Shown: positions 1 to 7,042, counted from the first letter of the stretch. The stretch: DNA of 12,852 nucleotides from Microbacteriaceae bacterium (GCA_012719255.1 JAAYAS010000217.1:1-12852); one strand, 5' to 3'. The notes: a model not told the origin generated them from the letters alone. Numbers and translations are program-made.

Positions 1-815
1 AAGGGGCCGCCGTGCACGAACGCCGGGCTGTTCTCGAGCGTCTGCACGAGGTTCGGCTGCAGCGCAGCCTTGAGCAGCGCCGTCATCGCCCCGGCTACGC
101 CGAGCTGCGCGGCGGTGATGCGCTCGCGGCCGAAGCTCTCGCCGACGACGATGCGGCCGAGCCGCCCCTCGAGGTCGTCGAGGTCGGAGGCCATGCAGAG
201 GATCGCCATCACCTCGCTCGCCGCGGTGATGTCGAACCCGGTCTCGCGGGGGTGGCCGTTCTTCGTGCCGCCGAGGCCGACGACGACGTCGCGGAGGGCG
301 CGGTCGTTCGCATCCATCACGCGGCGCCAGGTGACGCGGCGCGGGTCGATGCGCAGCGGATTGCCCCAGTGGAGGTGGTTGTCGATCATCGCGGCGAGCA
401 GGTTGTGGGCGCTCGTCACCGCGTGGAAGTCGCCGGTGAAGTGCAGGTTGATGTCCTCCATCGGCACCACCTGCGCCCTGCCGCCGCCGGCGGCGCCGCC
501 CTTCATGCCGAAGTTCGGCCCGAGGCTCGCCTCGCGGATGCAGACGGTCGCCCGCGTGCCGATGCGGTTGAGCGCGTCGGTGAGGCCGACCGTCGTCGTG
601 GTCTTGCCCTCGCCGGGCGGGGTCGGGCTCGTGGCGGTGACGAGGATGAGCTTGCCCGCCGGACGCGCCGCGACGCCGGCGAGCGCGGCGTGCGTGACCT
701 TCGCCTTGTCGTGGCCGTACGGGAGGAGCTCGTCGGGCGCGAGGCCGAGCTTCGCGCCGACCTCCATGATCGGCAGGAGGTGCGCTTCGCGGGCGATCTC
801 GATGTCGGTCTGCAT
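1..815 (-). CDS. fhs: Formate-tetrahydrofolate ligase, N-terminal 271 residues (cut by window edge)
   Basis: This cytosolic enzyme of one-carbon metabolism joins formate to tetrahydrofolate using ATP and makes 10-formyl-tetrahydrofolate for purine and formyl-methionine synthesis. The minus-strand reading from the ATG at 815-813 starts MQTDIEIAREAHLLPI. It has the family's unusual P-loop, PTPPGEGKTTTTVGL, with GEGK at residues 68-71, then FGMKGGAAGGGRAQVVPMEDINLHFTGD in two adjoining blocks, and near the edge the ENSPAFVHGGP stretch that normally leads into the second family signature. Family members are about 555 residues, so roughly half is present. The start is supported by a GAGAGGACGG ribosome site about 10 bases upstream. 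No frameshift was seen in the visible part. It is divergent from the ankyrin gene, with a leader of up to 150 nt if the -10 at 972-977 is used. Identity is near certain. Confidence 0.96.
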   Translation of the reverse strand, partial: MQTDIEIAREAHLLPIMEVGAKLGLAPDELLPYGHDKAKVTHAALAGVAARPAGKLILVTATSPTPPGEGKTTTTVGLTDALNRIGTRATVCIREASLGPNFGMKGGAAGGGRAQVVPMEDINLHFTGDFHAVTSAHNLLAAMIDNHLHWGNPLRIDPRRVTWRRVMDANDRALRDVVVGLGGTKNGHPRETGFDITAASEVMAILCMASDLDDLEGRLGRIVVGESFGRERITAAQLGVAGAMTALLKAALQPNLVQTLENSPAFVHGGP

Positions 816-971
816 GGGCGATGGCCGTCCTCTCGGGGATCCGCGACTGCCGGTGGCGACGCGCTCGGGATGAGCGGGGCGCGCCCAATCCCGTCCGCGG
901 GCGCGGCCGCGCCGGATCCGCTGCCGCGCCGTTGCGGGTGCCGCCGTCCAGCGGGAGGCGGCATCGGGATC

Positions 972-977
972 AGCGTA
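972..977 (-). promoter_or_regulatory. Possible -10 element for fhs
   Basis: The minus strand reads TACGCT here, fitting the TANNNT form of actinobacterial housekeeping -10 boxes. It is one of the few AT-containing spots in the 816-1011 gap. It would start a transcript about 150 nt before the fhs ATG. No good -35 is visible. The rest of the gap holds only GC-rich sequence, including a 12-bp palindrome of NotI type that is expected from composition. Confidence 0.3.
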
Positions 978-1011
978 GTGGACCGCCGCTCGGGGCCCGG
1001 CGGCGACGCCC

Positions 1012-1551
1012 GTGCTCGAGGTCCTCGAAGGGCGGCTCGGGCCGGGTGCCAATCAGTGGCGGATCGGCGGCGAGTCGTGGTTCGCGCCCCTGCACCAGGC
1101 GGCCTGGCTCGGCGCCCCGTTCGCCGTCGTCGAGCGGCTCGTCGCGCTCGGCGGGTGGCGGTCGCTGCGGACCGCCGACGGCGAGCGCCCGATCGACATC
1201 GCGCGGCGGCGCGGCCATGCGCATCTGCAGGACGCGCTCGCGGTGCGCGCGCCCGGTGAGGACGAGCGGCGCCGATTCGCGGCGTGGGACGGGCATCTTG
1301 CCGAGCTCATCGCGGCGCGCACCCGGGCGCTCGGGCCGGTGGAGTTCCGGCCGGTGGCGACCGAGGTGATCGCCGTGGATCGGCTCGACGAGCTGTGGTT
1401 CGGCTACCCCGGCATGTACGGCGGGTTCTCGATGTCGATCCACTTGGGGCGGTTGCACGTGGAGAGCTGGTGCCGGGTGGCCGGCGGATCCGGCCAGGCG
1501 CACATCATCACGGAGGGCGGTTGCGTGCTCGTCGAGGAGGGCTTCGTCTGA
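1012..1551 (+). CDS. Ankyrin-repeat domain protein, start uncertain
   Basis: A 179-residue protein if read from GTG 1012. Residues 22-48 (SWFAPLHQAAWLGAPFAVVE and on) and 49-77 (SLRTADGERPIDIARRRGHA and on) are two ankyrin units with the typical PLHQAA and P-hydrophobic-DIAR-RGH patterns. This points to a protein-binding role, not an enzyme. The C-terminal half (about 100-179) is a separate alpha/beta-looking region with WFGYPGMYGGFSM that I do not recognise. There is no signal peptide or membrane segment. An in-frame TAG at 976-978 leaves GTG 1012 as essentially the only start, and no ribosome site precedes it. The reading from 979 to 1011 (TAARGPAATP) looks coding-like, so the N-terminus may be lost, frameshifted, or start at a non-standard codon. 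Partners are unknown. Confidence 0.7.
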   Translation: MLEVLEGRLGPGANQWRIGGESWFAPLHQAAWLGAPFAVVERLVALGGWRSLRTADGERPIDIARRRGHAHLQDALAVRAPGEDERRRFAAWDGHLAELIAARTRALGPVEFRPVATEVIAVDRLDELWFGYPGMYGGFSMSIHLGRLHVESWCRVAGGSGQAHIITEGGCVLVEEGFV

Positions 1552-1613
1552 GCGCTCGTGCACGGCGGATCCCACCGGGGCGCCGCTGTGCCCGCGGGGG
1601 CGCCGTATTCCGA

Positions 1614-1627
1614 TACGCTTCGAAGCG
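1614..1627 (+). promoter_or_regulatory. Candidate promoter -10 overlapped by a 12-bp palindrome, upstream of the DUF4230 gene
   Basis: TACGCT at 1614-1619 fits a TANNNT -10 box and would give a leader of about 70 nt to the ATG at 1697. The perfect palindrome CGCTTCGAAGCG (1616-1627) overlaps the -10 and the predicted start, a usual place for a repressor site. The remainder of 1552-1696 shows only the ribosome site GAAGGAG at 1683-1689. Confidence 0.35.
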
Positions 1628-1696
1628 ACGGGCGGTCCCGCCGGCGCGACGACGCGTCTCGAGCGGCCGCCCTCGCTCGAGAGAAGGAGCCCCGGG

Positions 1697-2323
1697 ATGA
1701 GGAAAGCGTCGATCGGGATCCTCTCGGTGCTGGTGGTCGCGCTCGCGGGAGTCGTCGTGTGGCTCGGCGTGCCCCGGTGGTCGTTGCCGGCGCTTCCCGA
1801 CGTGACCGAGGTCGTCGTGATCGAGACCGAGTCGAGCAGCGTGCAGATCATCGAGGCCGTGCGCCGCACCGAGGAGATCGCCCTCGTGAGCCTCGCGATC
1901 CAGGGCATCGACGAGCGCAGCGAGCACTCGACGATCCTCGGGGTGCGGGTGCCCGGCAGCGAGCGGGCGCTCTACCTGCAGTACAGCTTCACGGCGAAGC
2001 TCGGCATCGACGGCGGCGAGGTCGAGATCGAGGAGCTCGACGAGGGGTCGTACCGCATCTCGATCCCGGAGTTCGTGTTCATCGGGCACGACGACATCGA
2101 GTTCAAGCTCGCGACCGAGCAGAACGGCGTGCTGAGCTTCGTCACGCCCGAGATCGACGTGCTCGACATGACCAACCGCATCCTCGACGATTCGGCGCAG
2201 CAGGCCCATCTCGACGACAACGCCGTGCTGCTGCGCGAGCAGGTGGAGGCGTTCTACCGCGGCATCGTCGCGGCGATCGACCCCGAGGCCGAGGTGGAGT
2301 TCGCGTACGCGACCGACCGCTGA
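1697..2323 (+). CDS. DUF4230 domain membrane-anchored protein
   Basis: A 208-residue protein of the DUF4230 type, function unknown. Residues 5-23 (SIGILSVLVVALAGVVVWLG) form one N-terminal membrane helix with a short positive MRK before it, so the rest is probably outside the cell. The body has the family pattern: a first part covering IALVSLAIQGI, then YLQYSFTAKLGIDGGEVEIE, then RISIPEFVFIGHDDIEFKL, and VTPEIDVLDMTNRI, followed by a helical end. Length and architecture agree with other DUF4230 proteins. The start is well supported by GAAGGAG seven bases before the ATG. It is monocistronic, convergent with the orphan cassette that ends 15 bp away, and may be controlled at the palindrome at 1616-1627. 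Confidence 0.82.
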   Translation: MRKASIGILSVLVVALAGVVVWLGVPRWSLPALPDVTEVVVIETESSSVQIIEAVRRTEEIALVSLAIQGIDERSEHSTILGVRVPGSERALYLQYSFTAKLGIDGGEVEIEELDEGSYRISIPEFVFIGHDDIEFKLATEQNGVLSFVTPEIDVLDMTNRILDDSAQQAHLDDNAVLLREQVEAFYRGIVAAIDPEAEVEFAYATDR

Positions 2324-2333
2324 GCGCGGTCGG
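2313..2333. terminator. Short hairpin shared by two convergent genes
   Basis: CCGACCGC and GCGGTCGG form an 8-bp GC stem around a 5-base loop that contains the DUF4230 stop codon. It lies just before the end of the convergent cassette, so it could terminate from both sides. There is no T-tract, which is common in high-GC actinobacteria. Confidence 0.4.
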
Positions 2334-2338
2334 CGGGG

Positions 2339-3652
2339 TCACTCGGCGGACGGGTCGGCGGGAGCGCCGCGTCCCGGCTCGTGCGCACCGCCGTCCTCCG
2401 GCTCGGGCTCCTCGGCGCGCGTCCGGCGGAGCCGGTCGGCGACGGTCGATGCCGCGCCGGACGCGGCGGCGCCGATCGTCGCGAGCGACCGCGACGCCGC
2501 TCTCGCGGTGGCGGCGGCTCCGGCCCCGGCGGTCCGGGTCACGGCCTCGCGCGCGTCCGCCGCGGCGGCCCGCCATGGACGGGCCTCGAGCTCGGGGCGG
2601 TCGCGCTCGATGCCGATGCGGGCCTCGAAATCCGCGATGCGGTCGAGCGCGCGGTTGCCCGAGCGCACGACGGCGCCGGCCTTCGTCGGGTGCAGCAGCA
2701 CCCGCTCGTTCGCGGTGTCGGCCGCGGCCTCGATCCGCTCGAGGAGACCGCGAGTGGCCTCGGTGATGCGCTCGCGGCGCAGTTCCCGCTCCTCGCGGAG
2801 CGCCGAGCGGTGGCCGTCGATGTCGGCGGGGGAGTCGTCGAGCACCCGGTCGAGCTCGAGGACGGCGCGCGCATCCTGGAGCTGGAAGCACCGGGCGAGC
2901 ACGGCGAGCCACTCGGTGATCTCGCGGTCGAGTCGGGCCGAGGCCTGGGCGAGCGCCGAGAGCTTGCGGTGCTCGAGCTTCTCGGCGAGGCGCGCGAGCC
3001 GCAGCAGCGCGGTGTTCTGCGCCTCGTTGATCGTCGCCGCCGCGCCGTGCAGGCTCGACCACGTGACGTCGGAGACGCGGCCGACGTGCTCTCGACGGAG
3101 CAGGGCCCCGTCGATGGTCTCGCCGACCGAGACCAGCTTGGCGATGACCGTGTCGTTCTGCGCGCGGAGCACGTCGTCGACCTTCGCGTCGATGACCGCG
3201 AGGTAGTCGGTGATCTCGGCAATCGTCTGCTGCAGGGCGAGCTGCGCCATGACGCCCGCGGCGCCCGCGAGCATCGCCGGGCTGGTGAGCACCGCCCGGG
3301 CAGAGCCCGGCTTCGCGTACTCGAGGATCTTCGAGATCTTTCCGCCCTGCGTCATGACGACGGTTCGGCTCAGCCCCTCCGCCGACCCCTGCATCGCGGT
3401 GCCGAGGTCGAGCGCGCGGGCCGACTCGGCGGTGAGCCGGATCCAGCGGCCGGAAGCGACGGCCGCGGTCGACCCGGCATGGGCGGCACCGGCGGCCGCG
3501 GCGAGCGTCGACCCGGCTCGCATCCGGACTCGCAGGGGCCGCGACTCGACGCCGGCCTCGGCGAGGAACCGCTCGACGACCGCGGCGTCGCCGAACACGG
3601 CGATGCCGTCGCCGTCGCCGACGAGCTCGATCTCGGCGCGCGACTCGGTCAT
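2339..3652 (-). CDS. Actinobacterial orphan with helical/coiled-coil core (437 residues)
   Basis: I recognise the family only as a conserved actinobacterial protein of unknown function. The first 40 residues contain the family-like opening IELVGDGDGIAVFGDAAVVE. Residues 45-75 are Ala/Gly-rich. Residues 122-140 are weakly hydrophobic (LTSPAMLAGAAGVMAQLAL), followed by the characteristic QQTIAEITDYLAVIDAKVDD. Residues 142-345 are highly charged and helical with coiled-coil character (EKLEHRKLSALAQAS, REERELRRERI). The tail (360-437) is Ala-rich and then acidic/proline-rich. No catalytic motif or signal peptide is visible. The ATG overlaps the preceding stop codon by one base (TGATG), which argues for translational coupling to the 174-residue gene and for joint function. 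An upstream extension in the same frame is open to 4207 but is only the shadow of that gene. Confidence 0.85.
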   Translation of the reverse strand: MTESRAEIELVGDGDGIAVFGDAAVVERFLAEAGVESRPLRVRMRAGSTLAAAAGAAHAGSTAAVASGRWIRLTAESARALDLGTAMQGSAEGLSRTVVMTQGGKISKILEYAKPGSARAVLTSPAMLAGAAGVMAQLALQQTIAEITDYLAVIDAKVDDVLRAQNDTVIAKLVSVGETIDGALLRREHVGRVSDVTWSSLHGAAATINEAQNTALLRLARLAEKLEHRKLSALAQASARLDREITEWLAVLARCFQLQDARAVLELDRVLDDSPADIDGHRSALREERELRRERITEATRGLLERIEAAADTANERVLLHPTKAGAVVRSGNRALDRIADFEARIGIERDRPELEARPWRAAAADAREAVTRTAGAGAAATARAASRSLATIGAAASGAASTVADRLRRTRAEEPEPEDGGAHEPGRGAPADPSAE

Positions 3653-4176
3653 CACAGCTCGACGTCGAACTGCTCGCCGCGGGGGATCACGCGCAGCTCG
3701 ACGTCGTGCTCGGCCGGGAACTCGCCGCGGCGCACCCACTCCCAGGCGATCCGGACGGCCTCGACCGAGGTGACCGGCACGACCCGCTCGAAGTGCATGT
3801 CGGGCATCGAGGGGTCGGAGTGCTCGTGCGGATGCAGCTCGACGAGGAACTCGGCGCCGCCCATGTGCATCACCTGCGACCAGGGGCCGGCGCTGCCGGC
3901 GAGCCGCACGCCGCCGAACGGCTCGTCGAGGCCGCGCAGGCCCGCGATGAGCATGCCGAGGTGCCCCGGGCCCTCGGCGACGACCTGCTCGTCGTCCTCC
4001 CAGTGCAGCACCCAGTGGACCGGCGTCGACGGGTTCGGCTGCACCTGGGCGAGCGCATCGAGACCGGTCGTGCGCTCCGGGTCGGCGGCGGGGGCCGCCG
4101 GCGCGGCGACGTCGTGGTCGAGCCGCTCCTCGGTGATCGGGTCGGCGAGCGCCGGGCCTCGGCGCGGCGCGCTCAT
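3652..4176 (-). CDS. Unrecognised 174-residue protein, middle gene of the overlapping cassette
   Basis: No family could be named. Residues 1-50 are low complexity (Ala, Pro, charged) and probably disordered. Residues 53-160 look folded: VHWVLHWEDDEQVVAEGPGH, then GGAEFLVELHPHEHSDPSMPD, then VEAVRIAWEWVRRGEFPAEH. The repeated strands, a single helix (IAWEWVRRGEFPAE) near the C-terminus and the overall size loosely recall Imm1-like immunity or small adaptor folds, but this is only a resemblance. There is no signal peptide or membrane segment. The ATG at 4176 shares four bases (ATGA) with the stop of the microprotein, and its own stop overlaps the ATG of the 437-residue gene. The three are therefore almost certainly co-translated. 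Coding status is well supported by this arrangement. Confidence 0.78.
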   Translation of the reverse strand: MSAPRRGPALADPITEERLDHDVAAPAAPAADPERTTGLDALAQVQPNPSTPVHWVLHWEDDEQVVAEGPGHLGMLIAGLRGLDEPFGGVRLAGSAGPWSQVMHMGGAEFLVELHPHEHSDPSMPDMHFERVVPVTSVEAVRIAWEWVRRGEFPAEHDVELRVIPRGEQFDVEL

Positions 4177-4265
4177 GCCCGCCCCCGCAGGCAGGGGAGC
4201 ACCGCATCCCGGTTCGGGAAGCCGGGGTCGGTGCCGGAGTGGAGCCACTCGCCGTCGGGGTTCAT
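4173..4265 (-). CDS. 30-residue microprotein leading the overlapping cassette
   Basis: A small reading frame starts at the ATG at 4265-4263. It has the best ribosome site of the cassette, GAAGGAG at 4271-4277, five bases upstream. It encodes MNPDGEWLHSGTDPGFPN, continues to an end in CLRGRA, and stops in an ATGA overlap with the next gene's start. It is soluble, with Trp7, His9 and a single Cys25, and has no membrane helix. Two roles fit: a true microprotein working with the two larger products, or a leader that loads ribosomes for translational coupling, since the 174-residue gene has no clear AGGAG site of its own. The sequence gives no family. The exact spacing of ribosome site, start and ATGA is the main evidence. 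Confidence 0.62.
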   Translation of the reverse strand: MNPDGEWLHSGTDPGFPNRDAVLPCLRGRA

Positions 4266-4302
4266 CGCCGCTCCTTCGTCGGTCGTCGTGCTGCTGGCTC
4301 CA

Positions 4303-4308
4303 ATTGTC
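4303..4308 (-). promoter_or_regulatory. Candidate -10 element for the three-gene cassette
   Basis: The minus strand reads GACAAT, a GANNNT-type -10, inside the AT-rich patch CAATTG. It would give a leader of about 30 nt that contains the GAAGGAG ribosome site at 4271-4277. No convincing -35 was found. Confidence 0.35.
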
Positions 4309-4346
4309 GCCCGAGCCTCCGACATCCGCCTGCGCGGCCGCCCGCC

Positions 4347-4355
4347 TGCTAGATT
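4347..4355 (+). promoter_or_regulatory. Extended -10 promoter for the flavin amine oxidase gene
   Basis: TGCTAGATT combines the extended TGN motif with TAGATT (4350-4355). It predicts transcription from about 4362 and a leader of about 53 nt. The 4266-4414 gap thus carries divergent promoters for the orphan cassette and the oxidase. Confidence 0.45.
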
Positions 4356-4414
4356 TCGACGATCGCCCGAGCCGACGACGACCCGACCGACGACCCGACC
4401 CGACGAGGAGCACC

Positions 4415-5746
4415 GTGCCCATCGACACCCTGATCATCGGCGCCGGAGTCGCCGGCCTCACCGCCGCCCGCCTGCTCGCCGGGGAGGGCCGGCGGGTCGT
4501 CGTGCTCGAGGCGCGCGACCGCATCGGCGGCCGCCTCAGCACCGACCGCAGCGGCGCGGCGCCCGTCGACCGCGGCGCCTCGTGGATCCACGGCATCGAC
4601 GACGCGCCGGTCGCAGCGGCCGCCGAGGCGCTCGGAATGCGGGCGGTCGAGTTCACCGTCGGCAGCTTCCAGGTCGACGGCCGCCCCATCGCCTACTACG
4701 GCCCCGACGCCGCGCCCCTCGACCCCGAGGCGGCCGCGGCCTTCGCCGCCGACGTGCACGCCGCCGACGCCGAGCTCGAGCGCGCCATCGCGGCGAGCGC
4801 CGACGGCGACTCGTACGCGGATGCGGCCGAGGCGGCGCTCGCGCGGCTCGACTGGCACCCCGACCGGCTCGAGCGGGTGCGCGAGTTCCTCCGCCACCGC
4901 ACCGAGGAGCAGTACGGGGCCTGGATCGACGACCTCGACGCCCACGGCCTCGACGACGACGCGATCGAGGGCGACGAGGTCGTCTTCCCCGACGGCTACG
5001 ACGCGCTCGCGGCCGGACTCGCCGACGGGCTCGACGTGCGCCTCGAGCACCGCGTCACCCGCATCCGCTGGGGCGCCGACGGCGTCGAGGTCGGCACCGA
5101 CCGCGGCGGCTTCGCGGCGGCGACCGCGATCGTCACGCTCCCGGTCGGCGTGCTGCGCTCGGGCGACGTGGAGATCGAACCGCCGCTGCCCGAGCCGGTC
5201 GCCGGGGCGCTCGCGGGGCTGCGGATGAACGCCTTCGAGAAGGTGTTCCTGCGCTTCCCGCACCGGTTCTGGCCCGAGGGCGTCTACGCGCTGCGCCGCC
5301 AGGGCGCGGCCGGGGCCTGGTGGCACTCGTGGTACGACCTCACGGCCCTGCACGACGAGCCCACCCTGCTCACCTTCGCTGCCGGCCCCGCGGCCCGCGC
5401 CACCCGCGGCTGGAGCGACGAGCGCATCGTCGACTCGGTGCTCGCGGCGCTGCGCGAGCTGTTCGGCGACGCCGTGCCGGCGCCCACCGGCGCGACGATC
5501 ACCCGCTGGCAGGACGACGAGTTCGCGCGCGGATCGTACGCCTACAGCGCCGTCGGAACCCCGCCCGAGGCGCACGACCTGCTCGCGACGCCGGTCGGGG
5601 GAGTGCTCCACCTCGCCGGCGAGGCGACCTGGACCGACGACCCGGCGACCGTCACCGCGGCGCTCTGCTCGGGCCGCCGCGCCGCCGAGCGGGTGCTGGG
5701 CCGGGCGGTGCCGATCGAGGAGGCCTGGCGGCCTTCTGCCGAGTGA
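4415..5746 (+). CDS. Flavin amine oxidase (monoamine/polyamine oxidase family)
   Basis: A 443-residue FAD enzyme that should oxidise an amine to an imine/aldehyde with release of hydrogen peroxide; the substrate cannot be read from sequence. The Rossmann FAD site is TLIIGAGVAGLTAARLLAGE with GxGxxG at residues 9-14, then VVVLEARDRIGGR with Glu32 for the ribose and the GGR motif at 38-40. Lys276 in FEKVFLRFPHRFWP matches the conserved flavin-facing lysine of polyamine oxidases, and GSYAYSAVGTP plus GGVLHLAGEATWTDDPATVT (from residue 395) form the C-terminal FAD clamp. There is no signal peptide, so it is cytosolic. The start is GTG 4415, with GAGGAG four bases upstream; the frame is open far upstream but without family homology. 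Length is normal for the family. The LysE-like exporter gene begins 48 bp downstream on the same strand but has its own promoter. Confidence 0.93.
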   Translation: MPIDTLIIGAGVAGLTAARLLAGEGRRVVVLEARDRIGGRLSTDRSGAAPVDRGASWIHGIDDAPVAAAAEALGMRAVEFTVGSFQVDGRPIAYYGPDAAPLDPEAAAAFAADVHAADAELERAIAASADGDSYADAAEAALARLDWHPDRLERVREFLRHRTEEQYGAWIDDLDAHGLDDDAIEGDEVVFPDGYDALAAGLADGLDVRLEHRVTRIRWGADGVEVGTDRGGFAAATAIVTLPVGVLRSGDVEIEPPLPEPVAGALAGLRMNAFEKVFLRFPHRFWPEGVYALRRQGAAGAWWHSWYDLTALHDEPTLLTFAAGPAARATRGWSDERIVDSVLAALRELFGDAVPAPTGATITRWQDDEFARGSYAYSAVGTPPEAHDLLATPVGGVLHLAGEATWTDDPATVTAALCSGRRAAERVLGRAVPIEEAWRPSAE

Positions 5747-5781
5747 GCCCCCGACCGCGACTCGGGCATCGCGCGACGGCC

Positions 5782-5787
5782 TAGCAT
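5782..5787 (+). promoter_or_regulatory. -10 element for a leaderless LysE-family transcript
   Basis: TAGCAT is followed by six bases and then the ATG at 5794. No ribosome site is present in the 47-bp gap. Transcription is predicted to begin at or next to the A of the start codon. A weak GACTCG lies about 17 bases upstream as a possible -35. Confidence 0.55.
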
Positions 5788-5793
5788 TCGGTT

Positions 5794-6462
5794 ATGCCCA
5801 GCCCCGAGACGCTGCTCGCGTTCGCCGTCGCCTCGCTCGTGCTCATCGCGGTGCCGGGCCCCGCGGTGCTGTTCGTCATCGGGCGATCGCTCGCGCACGG
5901 CTGGCGCGGGGGCCTGCTCAGCGTGATCGGCAACGGACTCGGCGGCATCCCGCTCGTGATCGCGGTCGCGATCGGCGTGGGCGCGATCGTCGCGCAGTCG
6001 ATCGTGCTGTTCATGATCGTGAAGCTGCTCGGGGCCGCCTACCTCGTGCACCTCGGCATCCAGGCGATCCGGCATCGCGGCGACCCGCCCGTCGGCGGCG
6101 ACGGCGGCGACCCCGCCGACCCGGGCGCGGTGACCGCGGCCGCCACGCGCGCACCCGCGAGGATGCTGCGGCAGGGATTCGTGGTGGGCGTCACCAATCC
6201 GAAGTCGATCGTGTTCTTCGTGGCGGTGCTGCCGCAGTTCGTCGACTTCCGCGCCGGCGGCATCCCGCTGCAGATCATCGTGCTCGGCGTGCTGTTCCTC
6301 GCGATCGGCATCGTCAGCGACTCGCTGTGGGCGCTCGCGGCGGGCGGCGCGCAGGCGTGGTTCGCGCGCTCGCCGCGACGCCGCTCGGCGGTGCAGGCCA
6401 CCGGCGGCGCGCTGATGATCGCGCTCGGCGGAGTCCTCGCGCTCACCGGCCTCGAGCGCTGA
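5794..6462 (+). CDS. LysE/RhtB family amino-acid exporter
   Basis: A 222-residue inner-membrane transporter of the LysE/RhtB/ArgO type, which exports amino acids or related small molecules by proton exchange; the substrate is not predictable. About six membrane helices are visible: 8-30, 40-65, 67-90, 128-150, 158-182 and 202-219. Family marks are VPGPAVLFVIGRSLAHGWRG (VPGP at 20-23) in the first helix region and GVTNPKSIVFFVAVLPQFV with NPK at 135-137. The Gly/Asp/Pro-rich cytoplasmic loop at 96-118 is longer than usual. The protein is complete. No ribosome site precedes the ATG, but a -10 hexamer six bases away suggests a leaderless message. Its stop lies 7 bp from the stop of the convergent phosphatidyltransferase gene. 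Confidence 0.92.
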   Translation: MPSPETLLAFAVASLVLIAVPGPAVLFVIGRSLAHGWRGGLLSVIGNGLGGIPLVIAVAIGVGAIVAQSIVLFMIVKLLGAAYLVHLGIQAIRHRGDPPVGGDGGDPADPGAVTAAATRAPARMLRQGFVVGVTNPKSIVFFVAVLPQFVDFRAGGIPLQIIVLGVLFLAIGIVSDSLWALAAGGAQAWFARSPRRRSAVQATGGALMIALGGVLALTGLER

Positions 6463-6469
6463 CCCGGTG

Positions 6470-7036
6470 TCAGGCCCGGCGGGGCCGGCGCGCGGCGACG
6501 AGGTAGCCGATGCCGACGAGCACGTGCATCGCGGTGCCGATCCACAGCAGCCACTCGCCGAGCACGGCGAGCGCCGGCACGAGCGTCGCGGCGAGCACGA
6601 GCGCGATCACCGCGGCGAAGAGCACGGCGGTGCGGACCTTGCCGAGCCGGCTCACGTGGATGTCGCCGCGGGCCGCCGCCCGACCCGCGCCGAGCAGCAC
6701 GATGAGATCGGTGCCGGCGATCGCGATGAGCGCGGCCCAGGGCACGAGCCCCACGACCGCGAGCGAGACGAGGATCGCCACCGTGCCGAGCCGGTCGGCG
6801 ATGGGGTCGAGGATCTCGCCGGTGCGGGTGCGCTGGTCGAGTCGGCGGGCGAGGACACCGTCGACCCAATCGGTGCTCGCCCACACGGCGAGCAGCACGA
6901 GCGGCCACGGATTGCCGGGAGCGGCAGTGATGAGCAGCCAGCACACCGGGCCGATGAGCAGGAAGCGCGCGACGGTGATCGCGTTCGGCCACGTGAGCCA
7001 CTCGTCGCGAGTGGGGTGCTGCGGCGCGGTGCTCAT
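6470..7036 (-). CDS. CDP-alcohol phosphatidyltransferase family protein
   Basis: A 188-residue membrane enzyme that transfers a phosphatidyl group from CDP-diacylglycerol to an alcohol. The full catalytic signature D-x2-D-G-x2-A-R-x8-G-x3-D-x3-D is present: Asp56, Asp59, Gly60, Ala63, Arg64, Gly73, Asp77 and Asp81. The opening LTWPNAITVARFLLIGPVCW is the family's first helix, and about five more hydrophobic helices follow. The likely role is phosphatidylglycerol-phosphate (PgsA-like) or cardiolipin synthesis; actinobacteria carry several paralogues, so the acceptor alcohol is left open. The start at ATG 7036 has no ribosome site but has GACGAT six bases upstream, which suggests leaderless transcription. 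It lies 50 bp downstream of the MFS gene on the same strand, so read-through is also possible. Confidence 0.9.
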   Translation of the reverse strand: MSTAPQHPTRDEWLTWPNAITVARFLLIGPVCWLLITAAPGNPWPLVLLAVWASTDWVDGVLARRLDQRTRTGEILDPIADRLGTVAILVSLAVVGLVPWAALIAIAGTDLIVLLGAGRAAARGDIHVSRLGKVRTAVLFAAVIALVLAATLVPALAVLGEWLLWIGTAMHVLVGIGYLVAARRPRRA

Positions 7037-7042
7037 GCGTTC

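Noticed and set aside
503..964. Minus-strand frame starting at an ATG seven bases after the TACGCT at 972-977
   Set aside because: The spacing mimics a leaderless start, but the product is Arg/Ser/Pro-rich and overlaps fhs in another frame; more likely the hexamer is the fhs promoter or chance.
12..1259. Long plus-strand frame of 415 codons opposite fhs
   Set aside because: Arg/Ala/Val-rich, no domain, antisense to the clear fhs reading; an artefact of high GC.
3652..4176. Possible Imm1-type immunity protein
   Set aside because: The helix and 'GEFPAEH' near the end only loosely resemble that family; no adjacent toxin domain was recognised.
2381..4414. Plus-strand extension upstream of the amine oxidase that would give a 1121-residue protein
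   Set aside because: The extension is antisense to the three-gene cassette and has no family similarity; homology, ribosome site and promoter all place the start at 4415.
3706..5784. 692-codon plus-strand frame overlapping cassette and oxidase
   Set aside because: Arg-rich out-of-frame shadow without domains.
6459..6473. CTGAC-5-GTCAG inverted repeat between lysE-like and phosphatidyltransferase stop codons
   Set aside because: Only five base pairs, largely made of the two stop codons; too weak to call a terminator.
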